Shown one piece after another: positions 35,870 to 48,398 of a stretch of 64,000 nucleotides of DNA. This DNA is from Gigantopelta aegis (taxonomy: Eukaryota > Mollusca > Gastropoda > Neomphalida > Peltospiridae): assembly GCF_016097555.1 (NCBI RefSeq), contig NC_054706.1, positions 45,042,765 through 45,106,764 on the forward strand. Direction: 5' to 3'. Positions within the stretch are counted from its first letter, which is position 1. Every line of letters begins with the position of its first letter. Below the pieces are notes generated by a model that ran no database searches, had not been told where the DNA came from, and worked only from the letters and a program-made list of their open reading frames with translations. Made by a program: the position numbers and the translations under genes.

Positions 35870-36565
35870 TTTATGTTCGTGTTTATATTCAACTGAGGTT
35901 CACGCACGCTGTCTTTGGCACACACACACACCTCAGCTATTGGACTATCTTTTAAATTAAAAATGTCTTATCAAAGTTGCAAATGGCATATTTGGCGATT
36001 TTGACATGTACATATGTATTTGTAATAAACAACTACAAATAATCGATCTTACATATACGTTTTGCATAAATAACTCATTTTTAAAAACTTAATTGTAATG
36101 TACGTAAGCGGAATCCTTGGTGAAAAATATCCAGTAAAATAGCAGTCATTGTTTGAACCTTAATTGGATATAAGCACGAAAATAAGTACAAACAAACAAA
36201 TTTAAAAAATACATTAAAAAAATTATATGGTTAATTCATGTCATATATATGTATATATTTCAACACTTTTATGTCTACTAGGTATTTTATTATAATATGT
36301 ATTTATTTTAATAGTTTTTTCCGTTTTAGTCTCTTGTAACTCCATAAGGAGTGGCCTCTTTATTATTTTATTAAGAATGTTTATGTATTTATATAATATT
36401 GTGGGTGAGACTTAAAAATATCTGTCTGTCTGTCTGTCTGTAATTGTGGAATTTAACTGTTAATTGTTAGTGTCTGAGTGGCAGACGATACCAGGGTACG
36501 ACACCAATACCTATCATCCTTAAGTCCTGAGTCGGATGGTTTAACTAATACGCTACCGAGGCCGT
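35870..36565. repeat. Three small SINE B relics in AT-rich sequence
   Basis: 35870-35945 (-, tail side), 36152-36192 (+, ccttaattggatataagcac) and 36455-36565 (-, head side, ending cgctaccgaggccg). (CTGT)n lies at 36420-36441. The rest is unremarkable. Confidence 0.6.
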
Positions 36566-36569
36566 TGTT

Positions 36570-37123
36570 TTCACTTAGTTGTAATGTGATGATTACAGAC
36601 AGAGACATTATAGTTAAATAATGCAAGTATGTACAATTAAAATAATAATGTTCATTAATTAGGATTTAATAATTGTGTCCTGGTCAAGCACCTCTTTATA
36701 TATACGTTATTAACCGTAAACATACAGTCCATAGGCATTACAAACATTAAACTATAAGACATATTATATCATTAAAAGTGAAAAACAATTTACATTGTAT
36801 GGAAAGTGATGAAAATATTCAATATAAATTGTAATAAAAATGATCAATATAACAAAGAGTGTACATAATAAAGAGAATGTATATACTCCACTTACGTATT
36901 ATCATGTCTGCGTGGTTGCCCCTAAATTTTTTTATAGTAAATATTTACACAGTGTTAATAGCTGCTTTACATTATCAATGGACAATATCTGTAGTAATTT
37001 AAAAGACGATGGTCTGGTGTAATAATATGGTTTTATGTACCTGCATCTGATAGTATTGTAGAAAGGACAGACCAAAATAAAATGATACTCATCTTCAGCA
37101 GCATTCATATTTCAGTTACAATA
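36570..37123. other. AT-rich non-coding stretch
   Basis: No gene or repeat recognised. Confidence 0.45.
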
Positions 37124-37349
37124 CTCTATCCTTTCTCTCAGTATTGTTATATCTTCCAGTTTCTATTGCAAGACATCAACTGTATATATGTCCAGACGAA
37201 ATGTTAATAGTTAGCGGTTAAAGAAAAGTTAACATTCTCTATCCTTTCTCTCAGTATTGTTATATCTTCCAGTTTCTATTGCAAGACATCAACTGTATAT
37301 ATGTCCAGACGAAATGTTAACAGTTAGCGGTTAAAGAAAAGTTAACATT
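37124..37349. repeat. 113-bp tandem duplication
   Basis: Two copies starting at 37124 and 37237 with ctctatcctttctctcagta; one substitution between them, so very recent or an assembly duplication. Confidence 0.95.
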
Positions 37350-37351
37350 CT

Positions 37352-37568
37352 TTTTGTTTAACACCACTAGAGCACATTTATTAAAAATAGCACTAATCAT
37401 CAGCTATTGGATGTGAAACATTTGGTAATTGTGACACGTAGTCTTTAGATGAAACCCGCTATATTTTTCCATCAGCACAAAGGATCTATAATATACGCTT
37501 ACCCACAGACATGACAGGAGATTCCATGGCCTTTGATAGACCAGTTTTTAGTACTGGCTGGCAGGGGG
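37352..37568 (-). mobile_element. SINE type A, 3' part
   Basis: Complement of the tail (gtttaacaccactagagcac) through gaccagttttt; the head is missing. Confidence 0.75.
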
Positions 37569-37907
37569 ATTCTATTTGAATCGCTATATTTGGAAGAACA
37601 AAAATGACGGCCATTCCCTTTTGGATCATAAGGAAAAATGCATGTAACTTGGTAAATATTATTTATATTTCGTTTCTCAGTAACTATTCATATGACAAAT
37701 TGTGTTATTAGCTATTTGTGATTTATTAGTTATTTCATTAGCATAATAATAAGCAAAAACAATAACCTATTAGTCCGGTAAAAACATATCTGAACCCGGA
37801 ACTTTTGTATAATATATATGTTTTAAACATCCAAAACACAACAAATGCAGACAATAAAATAATTATTTGAAACTTAACAAGATAGTAGATACAGTTATAG
37901 TTTTGAT

Positions 37908-38050
37908 GCGCCAAAACATTAGATATTAAATACATTTTTGTGCTTAGAATAACACTGTCCGTATATACATTTTGTGATGTTTCATATGTTTGTAATAGCC
38001 AGAACTGGATTGTAGCTCCCAGTTCTTTCGTAACTACGAAAAATATATTA
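37908..38050. repeat. Diverged relative of the TTAA MITE
   Basis: attaaatacatttttgtgct, gtaatagccagaactggatt and ctttcgtaactacgaaaaat follow the MITE consensus order with many changes. Confidence 0.55.
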
Positions 38051-39460
38051 TTGTACCACGCTTTGGTTGTTTTTCCATTGACAATAATGTGCGGTATCTG
38101 TCCATACCTGTACACATTTGAAACACCACCTCTCAAGTGCAGAGAGACCTGTAAATGGTCAACATCTGGTCACGCCTATTCTTAAACTGGAAAAAGATAA
38201 CTCGGACAGAACAGTCAAATAAGTAATACTTTAATTGCATAACATTAACAAGGAAACATTGTTCTGCGCACTCGGGACTATCGGATGTCAATCAAAACAT
38301 CGAATGTGTGCAAATAAACATGCAAACTCGTTTGTTTATGTGGTAACTTTAACCTGGGAAATAAAATAAAGCCAGAGACTTCTCTTTAAAACTGCTGCTT
38401 GGTACGCATTTACTCACTCAGTGACAGTTTAAGTTGTTTGTACTGTAACAGTTCTTGAACTATTTCTGCTTAGATTTAACATAAAAACCAGGAAATAATT
38501 CTACAATTATTTCCGCAAAGCCCTCAAACCACGTGGTCTAGACTTGGTCATGTACTTGTCTTACGTTTTTCAGTTACATTTATTAGTTTATTGTGTGAAA
38601 TATATTTCCTCGAACACGAGATGGATTTATGATTTTCTGTTTTCACGTTCAAGATTGTCTGTCGTGAAGAAGTTATTGAGTTTTGTATAAACGATTTCGT
38701 TCGCATGTTCGCTGCAATCTGGATTTTGACGATGCGTTTTTCGTTGGTTACAATTTTGTGGCCGTAGATACAAAATAATAGTAAGTGCTCGATTTTGTAA
38801 TTCATGGAATTTTAAAAATGATTATAAATATTTTTAATTATTTAATTACAAAATAATATAAAAAATATATTTTTTAAAAACAGTAGTGTATTACATGAAA
38901 TGTTAAATATTATTATTATTTATACTATATATTTATATATAGAAAAATAATTGTTTTAGAATCTTGTTTTCTTATATAGAGATAATTGAATTAACATTGT
39001 AATGGATAGTAAATCAGTTTTTGTTAAATTCTGTCATATCAAAACCATTTACACACATCGCATAAATGAGCAAATTTTAAAAGTGTATTTATAAATAAAA
39101 AGTTATTTTAAAATAAAACTATCCAAAAAAATATATTTATTTTATAATTTTATAACCATACAATTATTATAAAATATAAATCAAAAATTTAATATATTAT
39201 AAACAAACTTAATTACTGCATTAAAATGCATTGGATTAATAAGTTTCTATATCAGATATAGATTTATTTCTGGGTGTTGTTATATTATTATAGTTATTTA
39301 AATTTAATCTCAAGCATAATGTAATCCATAAATTACGCATTGTTGCACAATCTCAGCGAGAATTTTAATTCCAAAATCGTGTTTTAGCGATTAACAAGAA
39401 GAGATCAAGTCGTCCAATCCTTCACGTGACCTCCACATCACGAATGTTCATTCACAGAAC
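38051..39460. other. AT-rich 5' flank of the chitinase-like gene
   Basis: No coding sequence is recognised. It presumably contains the promoter. A seven-codon upstream frame (ATG at 39444) ends in a TGA that overlaps the gene's start codon. Confidence 0.4.
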
Positions 39461-41024
39461 ATGCTGACACGGTTGTCGACCATCTTGTTCATCTTTATAC
39501 ACCGTAAGTAATCGTACTACAGTACATCGACTTGCACTGAAGATAACCTTTAAGAAGTTTCATTTCTTCTTTTAGTTTAATTTTTTTTTTTTTTTTCTGC
39601 CTTTAAGCCAGGATAACGTTTTTCTTGTTCAATAAAATAATTATAATAAATATATTTTTTTTATATGTAAACCCATCCTATATTTAGTTGTTTTATTGGT
39701 TATAATCAGCATGGTTTTCATAAAATCTGTCGCATGTCGTAGGTCTCCGCAGATATTGTTTATGGGAACATAGTGAAATGCCTCGATATACACATATTAT
39801 GCTTGTACAGGCACGGCGGAGCATGTGGGGGCTGAATAATTATGAATAAAAAGTATTATTTGTAGTAAATCGTAAGGCAGAGATGAATTTTATACTTGTA
39901 GAATGCAGGAAATTGCATTTCAGTACATCTAGTTTTTTTAATTTTCCGGGGGAGCATACCAAAGACCCCCCCCCCTCCCCCCCCCACACACACACACTTG
40001 CTTCCGCCGTGCCTTTTGTATGGATACATTGCATCTTCATCTGGTCTGCGATTTTCAGTATTCTGTTACATATTTTATGGAAATTAAACTCTAGACCTCG
40101 CCCCCCCCCCCCCCCCCCACCTTATTCTTTCAAAATATTTTAAGCAATTTTGGTTAGGACTAGTAAAGTTATATTTAATTTAACTTTCAAACTACATGTA
40201 TATGTTTTTTTCAGTCGAGTTGTCTTTAAGCCAGAATTACTTCCGCATTTGTTTCTTCCCCAACTGGGGACAGGACAGGGGAGGTAACGAGACGTTCACT
40301 ATCTCCAGCATCACAGACCCGTCCCTGTGTACACACATCATGTACAGCTTCGCCAGGGTCGTGCCTGAAAACAACACCATCGGCACGTACAGACCCAACG
40401 ACGATGGTCCAAATGGTGACTTGATGGGTTTTTTCTCTATTTTTAACAGGATTGATTTCAGTGATATAGATGTCGTTTAACAAATATTGCTTTCATGTCA
40501 TTTCATTTTCCATGTATTGTTTACGTTGTCCAGACTTCCTTTACCAAATCCAAGCCCACTATTCCATTTTTTAAGCAAACACTATGGAAATAAAACAGAT
40601 ATAGCTTTATCCTTTTGCATAATTAATGGCGAGTGGAAGAATGGGTTGTCGAATTAGTGAGTTGATGATATGGACGTATGGCGTTGATTGACTGACTGAC
40701 TGACTGACTAATTGAATGATGAATGTATGTATGTATGTATGTAAGTAAGTATGTAAGTATGTAAGTATGTAAGTATAGTATGTAAGTATGTATGTATGCA
40801 GGGCCGGATTTAGACCTTGGGGGGCCCGGGGCAGAGGTTCGGGGGCCCCTCAACATAGAAATTAAATTACACGACAAATAAAAAAATAACTAATTTTATA
40901 ATTATTACATTTTTTACAAAGGAAGTCCTTAGTCTGGGGGGCCCCTCTGGCAGGGGGGCCGGGGCAATTGCCCCCTTTTCCCCCTTATAAATCAGACAGC
41001 AGTGGGTTTCCATCCTCCCTCCTC

Positions 41025-41113
<89 letters not shown>

Positions 41114-41210
41114 TTCCTCTCATGACTACAAGTTATAATTATCACATGTTTGACATCCAATAACCGATGATTCATTAATTAATATGCTCTAGTGGTGTCG
41201 TTAGACAAAA

Positions 41211-41304
<94 letters not shown>

Positions 41305-42108
41305 AAGTGCATATTAAACACCAAATAACCGTAATTTAAAATGTGCTGCTGAGTTATCATTAACCAACATTGCCATGTCCATGCCTACATCCCTGGCTTC
41401 TGTTTTACACAGGCGGATACAAAAATATTACTGATCTGAAGAAACTGTACCCTGATGTAAAGATTATCCTCGATCTGGGCGGCTGGAACCACGCCTCCAC
41501 GGGGTTCGTTGACATCATCAGCTCCTACTCCAGAATTCTGCTCTTCTCCAAAAACGTCTGCCAGTTTCTGACGGCATGGAACTTTGATGGCCTTGACATT
41601 GACTGGGAATACCCAGCCCACAGAGGCGGAAAACCGTCTGATAAACGTGGTTACACTATACTTGTTAAAGTAAGTCTCTTTAATTGGCTTACTGACTTTA
41701 ATTGTATATGTATTACTGTATTGTGGTTAATCTATACTTGTTAAAGTAAGTCTCTTTAATTTGCTTCCTGACTTTAATTGCATATGTATTGCTGTATGGT
41801 GTATGTAGTCACATATGCGTCCATGCTATATTCGGTAAATATGTTACCAAATTATTATTATTAAAACAGTTTTAATAACTCATTAAAGAAAGTATAATCC
41901 AATTAATATTTAAGGCATTATTTTTTGTTGTTCTCTTATTTTAAAATGTGTAACTGTAAAACTTTGATAAAGCGAAATATGAATAGTTACCAAATGTTTG
42001 ACATCCAATACCCGCTTCGGCGGTGTAGTGGTTAAGAGATCGGACATAAGGCTGGTAGGTACTGGGTTCGCCTCCCGGTACCGTCTCTCGCCCAGAGCGA
42101 GTTTAACG

Positions 42109-42173
<65 letters not shown>

Positions 42174-45100
42174 CCACAAATCCTCTGTTCTGGATAGATA
42201 GCTGAGGTGTGGTGAGCCCAGGACAGCGTGCTTGAACCTGAATTAGATATAAGCACGAAAATAACTACAAATGAATTAATGAAATCCAATAGCCGATGAT
42301 TAATCAATGTGCTTTAGTGGTGTCGTTAAACAAAAGAAACTTTAACTGTATCAATTAGTTTTAGGGTTGAAAATCATAGTGTATATATTGTAAATTAATT
42401 AAACATAATCCATTAATTATATATTTGGTTATAAATGTACATATTAAAAGGCTTTTATGTAAAGGGAAACAAGAAGGGAAGTGGGTATCATGCTGTGATT
42501 TTGTAACCCTATAAAGATTATGTTCGCACCACAACATAAACAAAAAATATGTTTAAACACCAAATCCGCGCCTAGAAAAACACCTTATTAATGGAAAAGA
42601 TTATCTGAAGTTTATTTTCTTCAAACTATAAGACCCTCAATCATAAGGGTACGAAACAGGGGGGCAGGTTGCAAAACCTCAAATTCTGGCAAAAGGGATA
42701 CAGATATTCGGGCAAAATGTGCTAGGCTGAGACCTTTTTACTATGTATTTCCATCATTCCAGCCTCAAACTTAGTTGTAGTCCATGTAAAAATGCGCAGT
42801 GATTAGTTTGCAACCCTATATTGCTGTTTGGTAGTAATGCTAATATGAATAAATGTTATTATTCAGATTCGGGCATTTTCGTTTAATTAGGGCAAAAGCC
42901 AGCCTCCACCCCCCCCCCCCCCCCCCCCACCGCCCCCACCCCCACACACACACACCCCACACACACCTACAAAAATGGGAGCCCATACGGCAATGCATTC
43001 AATACAACAGGAGCAACCTTTGTCATGTGTTGAAAATGCAAACTTGAATATTTTTTTAAAAATTATATTACATAAATGTGATGTGATTTCTTTTAATTAT
43101 ATTTTATCGGTTTTGTCCTAAATTTGTTTTTATTTCCAGACATTACGTAAGACATTTGAAGATGAGGCGAAACAAACCGGGAGCCCCCGACTTCTACTCT
43201 CTGCATCGGTGGCCTCGTCGAAAAAAGTCATAGACAAAGCGTACGAAATCGACAAGATATCTAGGTAAAAACGTTAATAATTAAAGTGCCATAGTCACAT
43301 TAATTTCCCTTACGTTTGTCGACATTATATCGGGTGATTAATGAAAAGCCGTCCCATTTTTTAATGCTAATTAGCAGAACGGAGAACTTTATAAAGAAAG
43401 GTCAAAATGTTCGGACAAAATTAATTCATCAAGTTAAACTAGTGTAGGACAAAAGTGTACAAGAAAGAAAGAAATGTTTTATTTAACGACGCACTCAACA
43501 CATTTTATTTACGGTTATATGGCGTCAGACATATGGTCAAGGACCACACAGATTTGGAGAGGAAACCCGCTGTCGCCACTACATGGGCTACTCTTTCCGA
43601 TTAGCAGCAAGGGATCTTTTATTTGCGCTTCCCACAGGCAGGATAGCACAAACCATGGCCTTTGTTGAACCAGTTATGGATCACTGGTCGGTGCAAGTGG
43701 TTTACACCTACCCATTGAGCCTTGCGGAGCACTCGCTCAGGATTTGGAATCGGTATCTGGATTAAAAATCCCATGCCTCGACTGGGATCCGAACCCAGTA
43801 CCTACCAGCCTGTAGACCGATGGCCTAACCACGACGCCACCGAGGGCGGTAAATTGTACAAGAAGTAAAAACGTCAATTTCATCCTGGAATAAAAAGTTT
43901 GTTTTGTTTAACGACACCACTAGAGCACATTGGTTTATTAATCATCGGCTATTGGATGTCAAACTATGGTAATTTTTACAAAGTGATAAAGAGGAAACCC
44001 GCTTCATTTTTCCATTAATAGCAAGGGATCTTTTATATGCACCATCCCACACACAGGATAGCACATACCTTTGATATACCAGTCGTGGTGCACTGGCTGG
44101 AATTCATCGTGGAATAAAGACTAAACAAAATTAATGATCTGTTTTAAATATCATATTAACTAATATATCCTTTCGACTTGGCAAGAAACTTTGAACGGTG
44201 CGGTTGCGAACAAGCTTCATTCTGTCATTGTCAAGCCAGTTCTGGGAGAGCGGTAGTCCTCATACAGGCGGTGCAGGAAGGATGAAGTAGTCTTGAGCCG
44301 TGCTCGCATATGACACACATTTTACGCATTCAGTTAGTTTAAAGAAAGACCGTCCTCCTCGGTGTGAACTGACTGTGTGCCACATTTTGGTGGAGTAATC
44401 ATAAATGAAGCCGACGAGAAACGATATATTTGGCAACAAATATTTGGAATCATTTAAATTCCAATGTACACACTCAGGCGCGTGCGCAGGGGGGGGGGGG
44501 GGGGTGTTGGGGTCGAACCCCCCCCCGCTCAAGGCGAAAAAAAAAAATCATATCCCGATTTTTTACATTCCTGTGAAAGCAACTCGGCTAGCCAGCAGAA
44601 AACACCTCAGAATAGCCCTAGAAGGGGTCAATTTTTCAAAATGTTCGGGGAAGGGCCCCCAGACCCCTATCTACGGGCTTCGCCAGACACCTCGACCCCC
44701 CCCCCCCCCCGCAAAATTTCCTGCGCACGCCCCTGACACTTTTAGAATATACTTACCTTGATAGTTGTAATGTATTGTATTGTACCACGTTTCCCACAGC
44801 TCTTTACACTGTATTTTACATTATTACACAACTTTTAGTTTTAATGGAAATAATCATATTGATGTACTTAACCTTGGGTGACACCCAATAGCCGATCTGC
44901 TGGGGTGTCGTTAAACATCCATTCATTCATTCATTCATTCATCCATCCATCCATCCATCCATTCCATCCATCCATCCATCCATCCATCCATCCATTCATT
45001 CATTCATTCATATTGTGTCCAACAACTTTTGCAAATACGATATTGATCGAAGGGGAATAACTATGTATCACCGTAAATAAAAGGTGTTGAGTGCGTCGTT

Positions 45101-47585
45101 AAATAAAACATTTCCTTCCTTCCTTCCTTCCTTCCACCGATACAATACATGATGAAAGAGTTCAGGGGTTGGTCAATCTGAACTGTACATTGAGGTAGCA
45201 TCATCAGAGTTGGTGGGAATCTTCGGACTAATATAAGTAATATCGTGGGAACAAGACTCATGAGGTGACCGCACACAGCTAACAGGCCTACAAACTGATC
45301 CTTTGGCTCTGGCCAATAGATCATGGTATTGCTAGGTTCAATATTATTTTATGGGAAAGTTGCAAAAGTTACAATCTAATATTTGTGCAAATTTTAAAAA
45401 AAGGAATAAAAAGTGGACCTCAGCTTTTACGGTGAGGTTCGGACAAACCCCAAACACCCACCCACCACCTTAAATCCGTGCCTGCATTATTAAAATAGCG
45501 CTATCCAAGTAACATATTAGTGGCTTTTCGTCAAAAATAATTAGTAATTTGTGTTTGAAATTACCGGTATACTTTTACCTACACACTCATAATAATTTCA
45601 GTTAAATTATTTAATGTTAAAGGAATCAAGCTAATTTAATCTATACCGATATCAGTTTGCAAACCAAACAAAACTTCGTAAAGAAAGTACACCCAATGAT
45701 ATTTTAATTTCATCAGACTTATAAAAAAATAGTGTTGCATTCAAGAGTTTATCTATACAGAAGAAAAATTCCAATGAATAAATAGTTAACACGATGACAT
45801 TATTTTAAAACGAATACAATGTCAAATCACAACATAATTATATAACTAAATACATTATGTTGATCACTTTGAAATCAATGAAAAACATACATGTATTTAA
45901 TGCGATATATTGGTTATGTTGGTTGTATTTCAGATATTTAGATTTCCTTGGTGTCATGCCTTTCGACTTCTTCGGGGACAGATACTTTCACATCTTGCAC
46001 CATAGCGCCTTGTACGGTCGAAATGGCGAAGATTCGCCCTATTCTGAATCGAATATGGTTTGTAAACATGCACACATCTAACCAATTCTCTTGAATTAAA
46101 GGGACATTCTCGAGTTTGCTGTATTGTAAGATGTTTCCGACTAATAAAATATTTCTACGATTAAACTTACATATTAAATATATTTTCTTGTTTAGAATAT
46201 CAGTGTCTATATTCAATGCGTTTCTGGTTGCCTTAATATTTGTAAGAAGACCAAACTTGATTTTGTCTTCAAATAATTTCGTACGTACGAAAAAATCTTT
46301 TTTAGGAAATAAAATGAAATTTAACCTAGTGCAAATATTAGAACGATCACAAACACATTTAATATACAACCACTAATATTTTATGCAGAAAAATATATTT
46401 GATATGTAATTACTCTGTCGATAACATCATAAAAATTGCAGCAAACTCAGGAATGTCCCTTTAATGTTTTACTAATATGCTTAAAAATATGTTGGCACTG
46501 TCGTATTCGGAAATTGAGGAGGGTAAGTCTCAAAACACACCCGGAGCTGGGTGCGAGTCTGGTGCTGTCAAAGTAAAGCGAATGTCCTGTTGTCTGCTGC
46601 CAGATCTGTAGTTCGCGCCAGCACAGACGTGGTGTGTGCTATTTGGTGCCATTCTCCATAGCCCCAGCCCAAGGCCCGATGTGTTTTAGACCAAAGGGTT
46701 CCGTCTCGTCTTGGGGGCTATACTCCATGCTGTTATATATAGATCCTTACTCCTCCTACCACACCTAGGGGCGGGACATGACCCAGTGGTAAAGCGCTCG
46801 CTCGATGCGCAGTCGATCTGGGATCGATCCCCGTCGGTAGGCCCATTGCGCTATTTCTCGTTCCAGCCAGTGCACCACGACTGGTATATCAAAGGCCGTG
46901 GTATGTACTACCATGTCTGTAGGATGGTATATATAAAAGTTCCCTTTCTGCTAATCGAAAAGAATAGCCCATAAATTGGCGACAGCGGGTTTCCTCTCTC
47001 ACTATCTGTGTGGTCTTTAACCATATGTCTGACGCCATATAACCGTAAATACAATGTGTTGAGTGCGTCGTTAAATAATACATTTCCTTCCTTCTTTCCA
47101 CACCTAATGCAAACTGATATGAGTTGGATAGACAAAGATCTCTGGCGTATCGAATTGGGGTGGATGGAAGGGTGGTGGCGGATCAGGGTTGATGAGAAGG
47201 ACCAGGTTAAGTAATGGGCTCTGTGTTTTCATATATGGGTCTTCTCACACCCACCCCACCCCTGTCTACTAATACAAAATGATGTGCGTTGGGTGGACAC
47301 AGAATACCTAGCTGGGGATAGGGAGGTCAGTCAGGAAACTGAGTTGTGTGAGTGGTGGTCAGAGCCTTCGGTGTCTAGTGTATGGTGATTGCTCGTCTTA
47401 TATAAAAAATAATATTACTATTTTTTTGTACTGACTTACACCTTGTTTTCTTGTGTCTCTTCGCAGCATTACGCAATACAGTACTATATATCCAAGGGGG
47501 CGCCAAGAGACAAGATCATTTTCGGTGTTCCTTTCTACAGCAGGCCACTGAAACTGCTCAACAGCTCACTCGCTATACTAGGGGC
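39461..47585 (+). CDS. GH18 chitinase-like secreted enzyme, exons 1-6 (5' part)
   Basis: Six exons: 39461-39503, 40215-40415, 41413-41669, 43140-43264, 45934-46057 and 47467 to about 47585. All introns are GT-AG and codon phase is kept at every junction. Residues 1-20 (MLTRLSTILFIFIHLELSLS, joined across intron 1) form a signal peptide. The TIM barrel follows: FRICFFPNW, LGGW (103-106), the catalytic DGLDIDWEYP (140-149, proton-donor Glu147) and MPFDFFGD (217-224). The family hydrolyses beta-1,4-N-acetylglucosamine polymers such as chitin, usually outside the cell. The motif being intact favours an active enzyme over a chitinase-like lectin. Exon 6 (GVPFYSRPLKLLNSS) runs at LGAP into a minisatellite and an assembly gap, so its 3' end is unresolved; about 100 or more barrel residues are missing here and appear to lie on the minus strand at 61.4-63.8 kb. 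Introns hold SINEs and a MITE. Confidence 0.9.
39872..40016 (-). repeat. Dispersed repeat I, copy 1 (intron 1)
   Basis: gtaaggcagagatgaatttt through to cttccgccgtgcctttt is the inverted counterpart of 61092-61292. It includes a C-rich tract. Confidence 0.75.
40686..40800. repeat. (ACTG)n and (ATGT/AAGT)n microsatellites
   Basis: Tetranucleotide arrays in intron 2. Confidence 0.9.
40800..40990. repeat. G/C-rich transposon-like repeat
   Basis: Begins cagggccggatttagacctt and contains two ggggggcc(c)-type blocks. I recall similar ends on dispersed DNA elements in invertebrates; the right end is not clear. Confidence 0.45.
41033..41302. repeat. Two (CT)n arrays around a SINE A tail
   Basis: CT arrays at 41033-41110 and 41213-41302 enclose 41111-41210 (+), a type A SINE 3' end (catgtttgacatccaataac, tctagtggtgtcgttagaca). 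Confidence 0.9.
42011..42283 (+). mobile_element. SINE type B inserted in a SINE type A
   Basis: Full type B with an internal (CT)n expansion (42112-42169). It is flanked by an 8-bp duplication ATCCAATA (42003-42010 and 42284-42291). The interrupted type A tail continues to about 42350 (intron 3). Confidence 0.9.
42650..42988 (-). repeat. Dispersed repeat F, copy 2
   Basis: Inverted relative to 23463-23760; contains gcattttcgtttaattaggg, a C-rich tract, and ends gggagcccatacgg. Confidence 0.75.
43463..43846 (-). mobile_element. SINE type C with tail ii, full length
   Basis: Complement of tail ii (tttatttaacgacgcactca), the shared body, and the type C head (tgggatccgaacccagtacc, cgacgccaccgagg). 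It lies in intron 4. Confidence 0.9.
43893..44105 (-). mobile_element. SINE type A, 3' part
   Basis: Complement of tail i (tttgtttaacgacaccacta) and body to gtggtgcactggctgg. Confidence 0.85.
44475..44735. mobile_element. Small DNA element with CAGG...CCTG ends
   Basis: Ends caggcgcgtgcgcagg and cctgcgcacgcccctg are inverted copies with one mismatch. A 5-bp duplication ACACT sits outside (44470-44474 and 44736-44740). Long G and C runs lie just inside the ends. Superfamily not assigned. Intron 4. Confidence 0.8.
44875..45136 (+). repeat. SINE tail iii, (ATTC/ATCC)n microsatellite, SINE tail ii
   Basis: gacacccaatagccga with gctggggtgtcgttaaacat, then a tetranucleotide array to 45010, then accgtaaataaaaggtgttg with (TTCC)n to 45136. 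Confidence 0.85.
46100..46460. mobile_element. TTAA-flanked MITE, copy 3
   Basis: Ends agggacattctcgag and ctcaggaatgtccct with TTAA at 46096-46099 and 46461-46464. It lies in intron 5, just after exon 5. Confidence 0.9.
46769..47100 (+). mobile_element. SINE type A with tail ii, full length
   Basis: Head ggggcgggacatgacccagt with gtggtaaagcgctcgct, gggatcgatccccgtcgg, body, then atataaccgtaaatacaatg and (TTCC)n. Intron 5. Confidence 0.9.
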
Positions 47586-48198
47586 TCCGCCCCCTCCCTC
47601 CGAGTTATTTAAGCTAGATACACTTTTACTGTGTCTTGCATGTATTCACCGCCCCTCACTCCGAGTTATTTAAGCTAGATACACTTTTACTGTGTCTTGC
47701 ATGTATTCACCGCCCCCTCACTCCGAGTTATTTAAGCTAGATACACTTTTACTGTGTCTTGCATGTATTCACACTCCGAGTTATTTAAGCTAGATACACT
47801 TTTACTGTGTCTTGCATGTATTCACCGCCCCCTCACTCCGAGTTATTTAAGCTAGATACACTTTTACTGTGTCTTGCATGTATTCACCGCCCCCTCACTC
47901 CGAGTTATTTAAGCTAGATACACTTTTACTGTGTCTTGCATGTATTCACCGCCCCCTCACTCCGAGTTATTTAAGCTAGATACACTTTTACTGTGTCTTG
48001 CATGTATTCACCGCCCCCTCACTCCGAGTTATTTAAGCTAGATACACTTTTACTGTGTCTTGCATGTATTCACCGCCCCCTCACTCCGAGTTATTTAAGC
48101 TAGATACACTTTTACTGTGTCTTGCATGTATTCACCGCCCCCTCACTCCGAGTTATTTAAGCTAGATACACTTTTACTGTGTCTTGCATGTATTCACC
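47583..48198 (+). repeat. 62-bp minisatellite at the broken end of the chitinase-like gene
   Basis: Unit contains ccgagttatttaagctagat and actgtgtcttgcatgtattc. cgag recurs at 47601, 47662, 47724, 47777, 47839, 47901, 47963, 48025, 48087 and 48149. One copy is 53 bp, the others 61-62 bp. The array runs into the N gap, so its true length is unknown. Confidence 0.97.
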
Positions 48199-48398
48199 NN
48201 NNNNNNNNNNNNNNNNNNNNNNNNNNNNNNNNNNNNNNNNNNNNNNNNNNNNNNNNNNNNNNNNNNNNNNNNNNNNNNNNNNNNNNNNNNNNNNNNNNNN
48301 NNNNNNNNNNNNNNNNNNNNNNNNNNNNNNNNNNNNNNNNNNNNNNNNNNNNNNNNNNNNNNNNNNNNNNNNNNNNNNNNNNNNNNNNNNNNNNNNNN
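48199..48398. other. Assembly gap, exactly 200 N
   Basis: A round number suggests an arbitrary scaffold gap rather than a measured one. Frames spanning it are meaningless. Confidence 0.99.

Noticed and set aside
37738-38136. 132-codon minus-strand frame
   Set aside because: It overlaps a diverged copy of the non-coding TTAA MITE.
40196-40480. Reading chitinase exon 2 from the ATG at 40196
   Set aside because: That ATG lies in the polypyrimidine tract; joining the signal-peptide exon at 39503 to 40215 keeps phase and gives a proper leader.
41175-41360. Arg/Glu repeat frames (also at 40867 and 42032)
   Set aside because: Translations of (CT)n arrays.
45938-46376. Frames of 143 (-) and 86 (+) codons
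   Set aside because: They lie over chitinase exon 5 antisense and a non-coding MITE.
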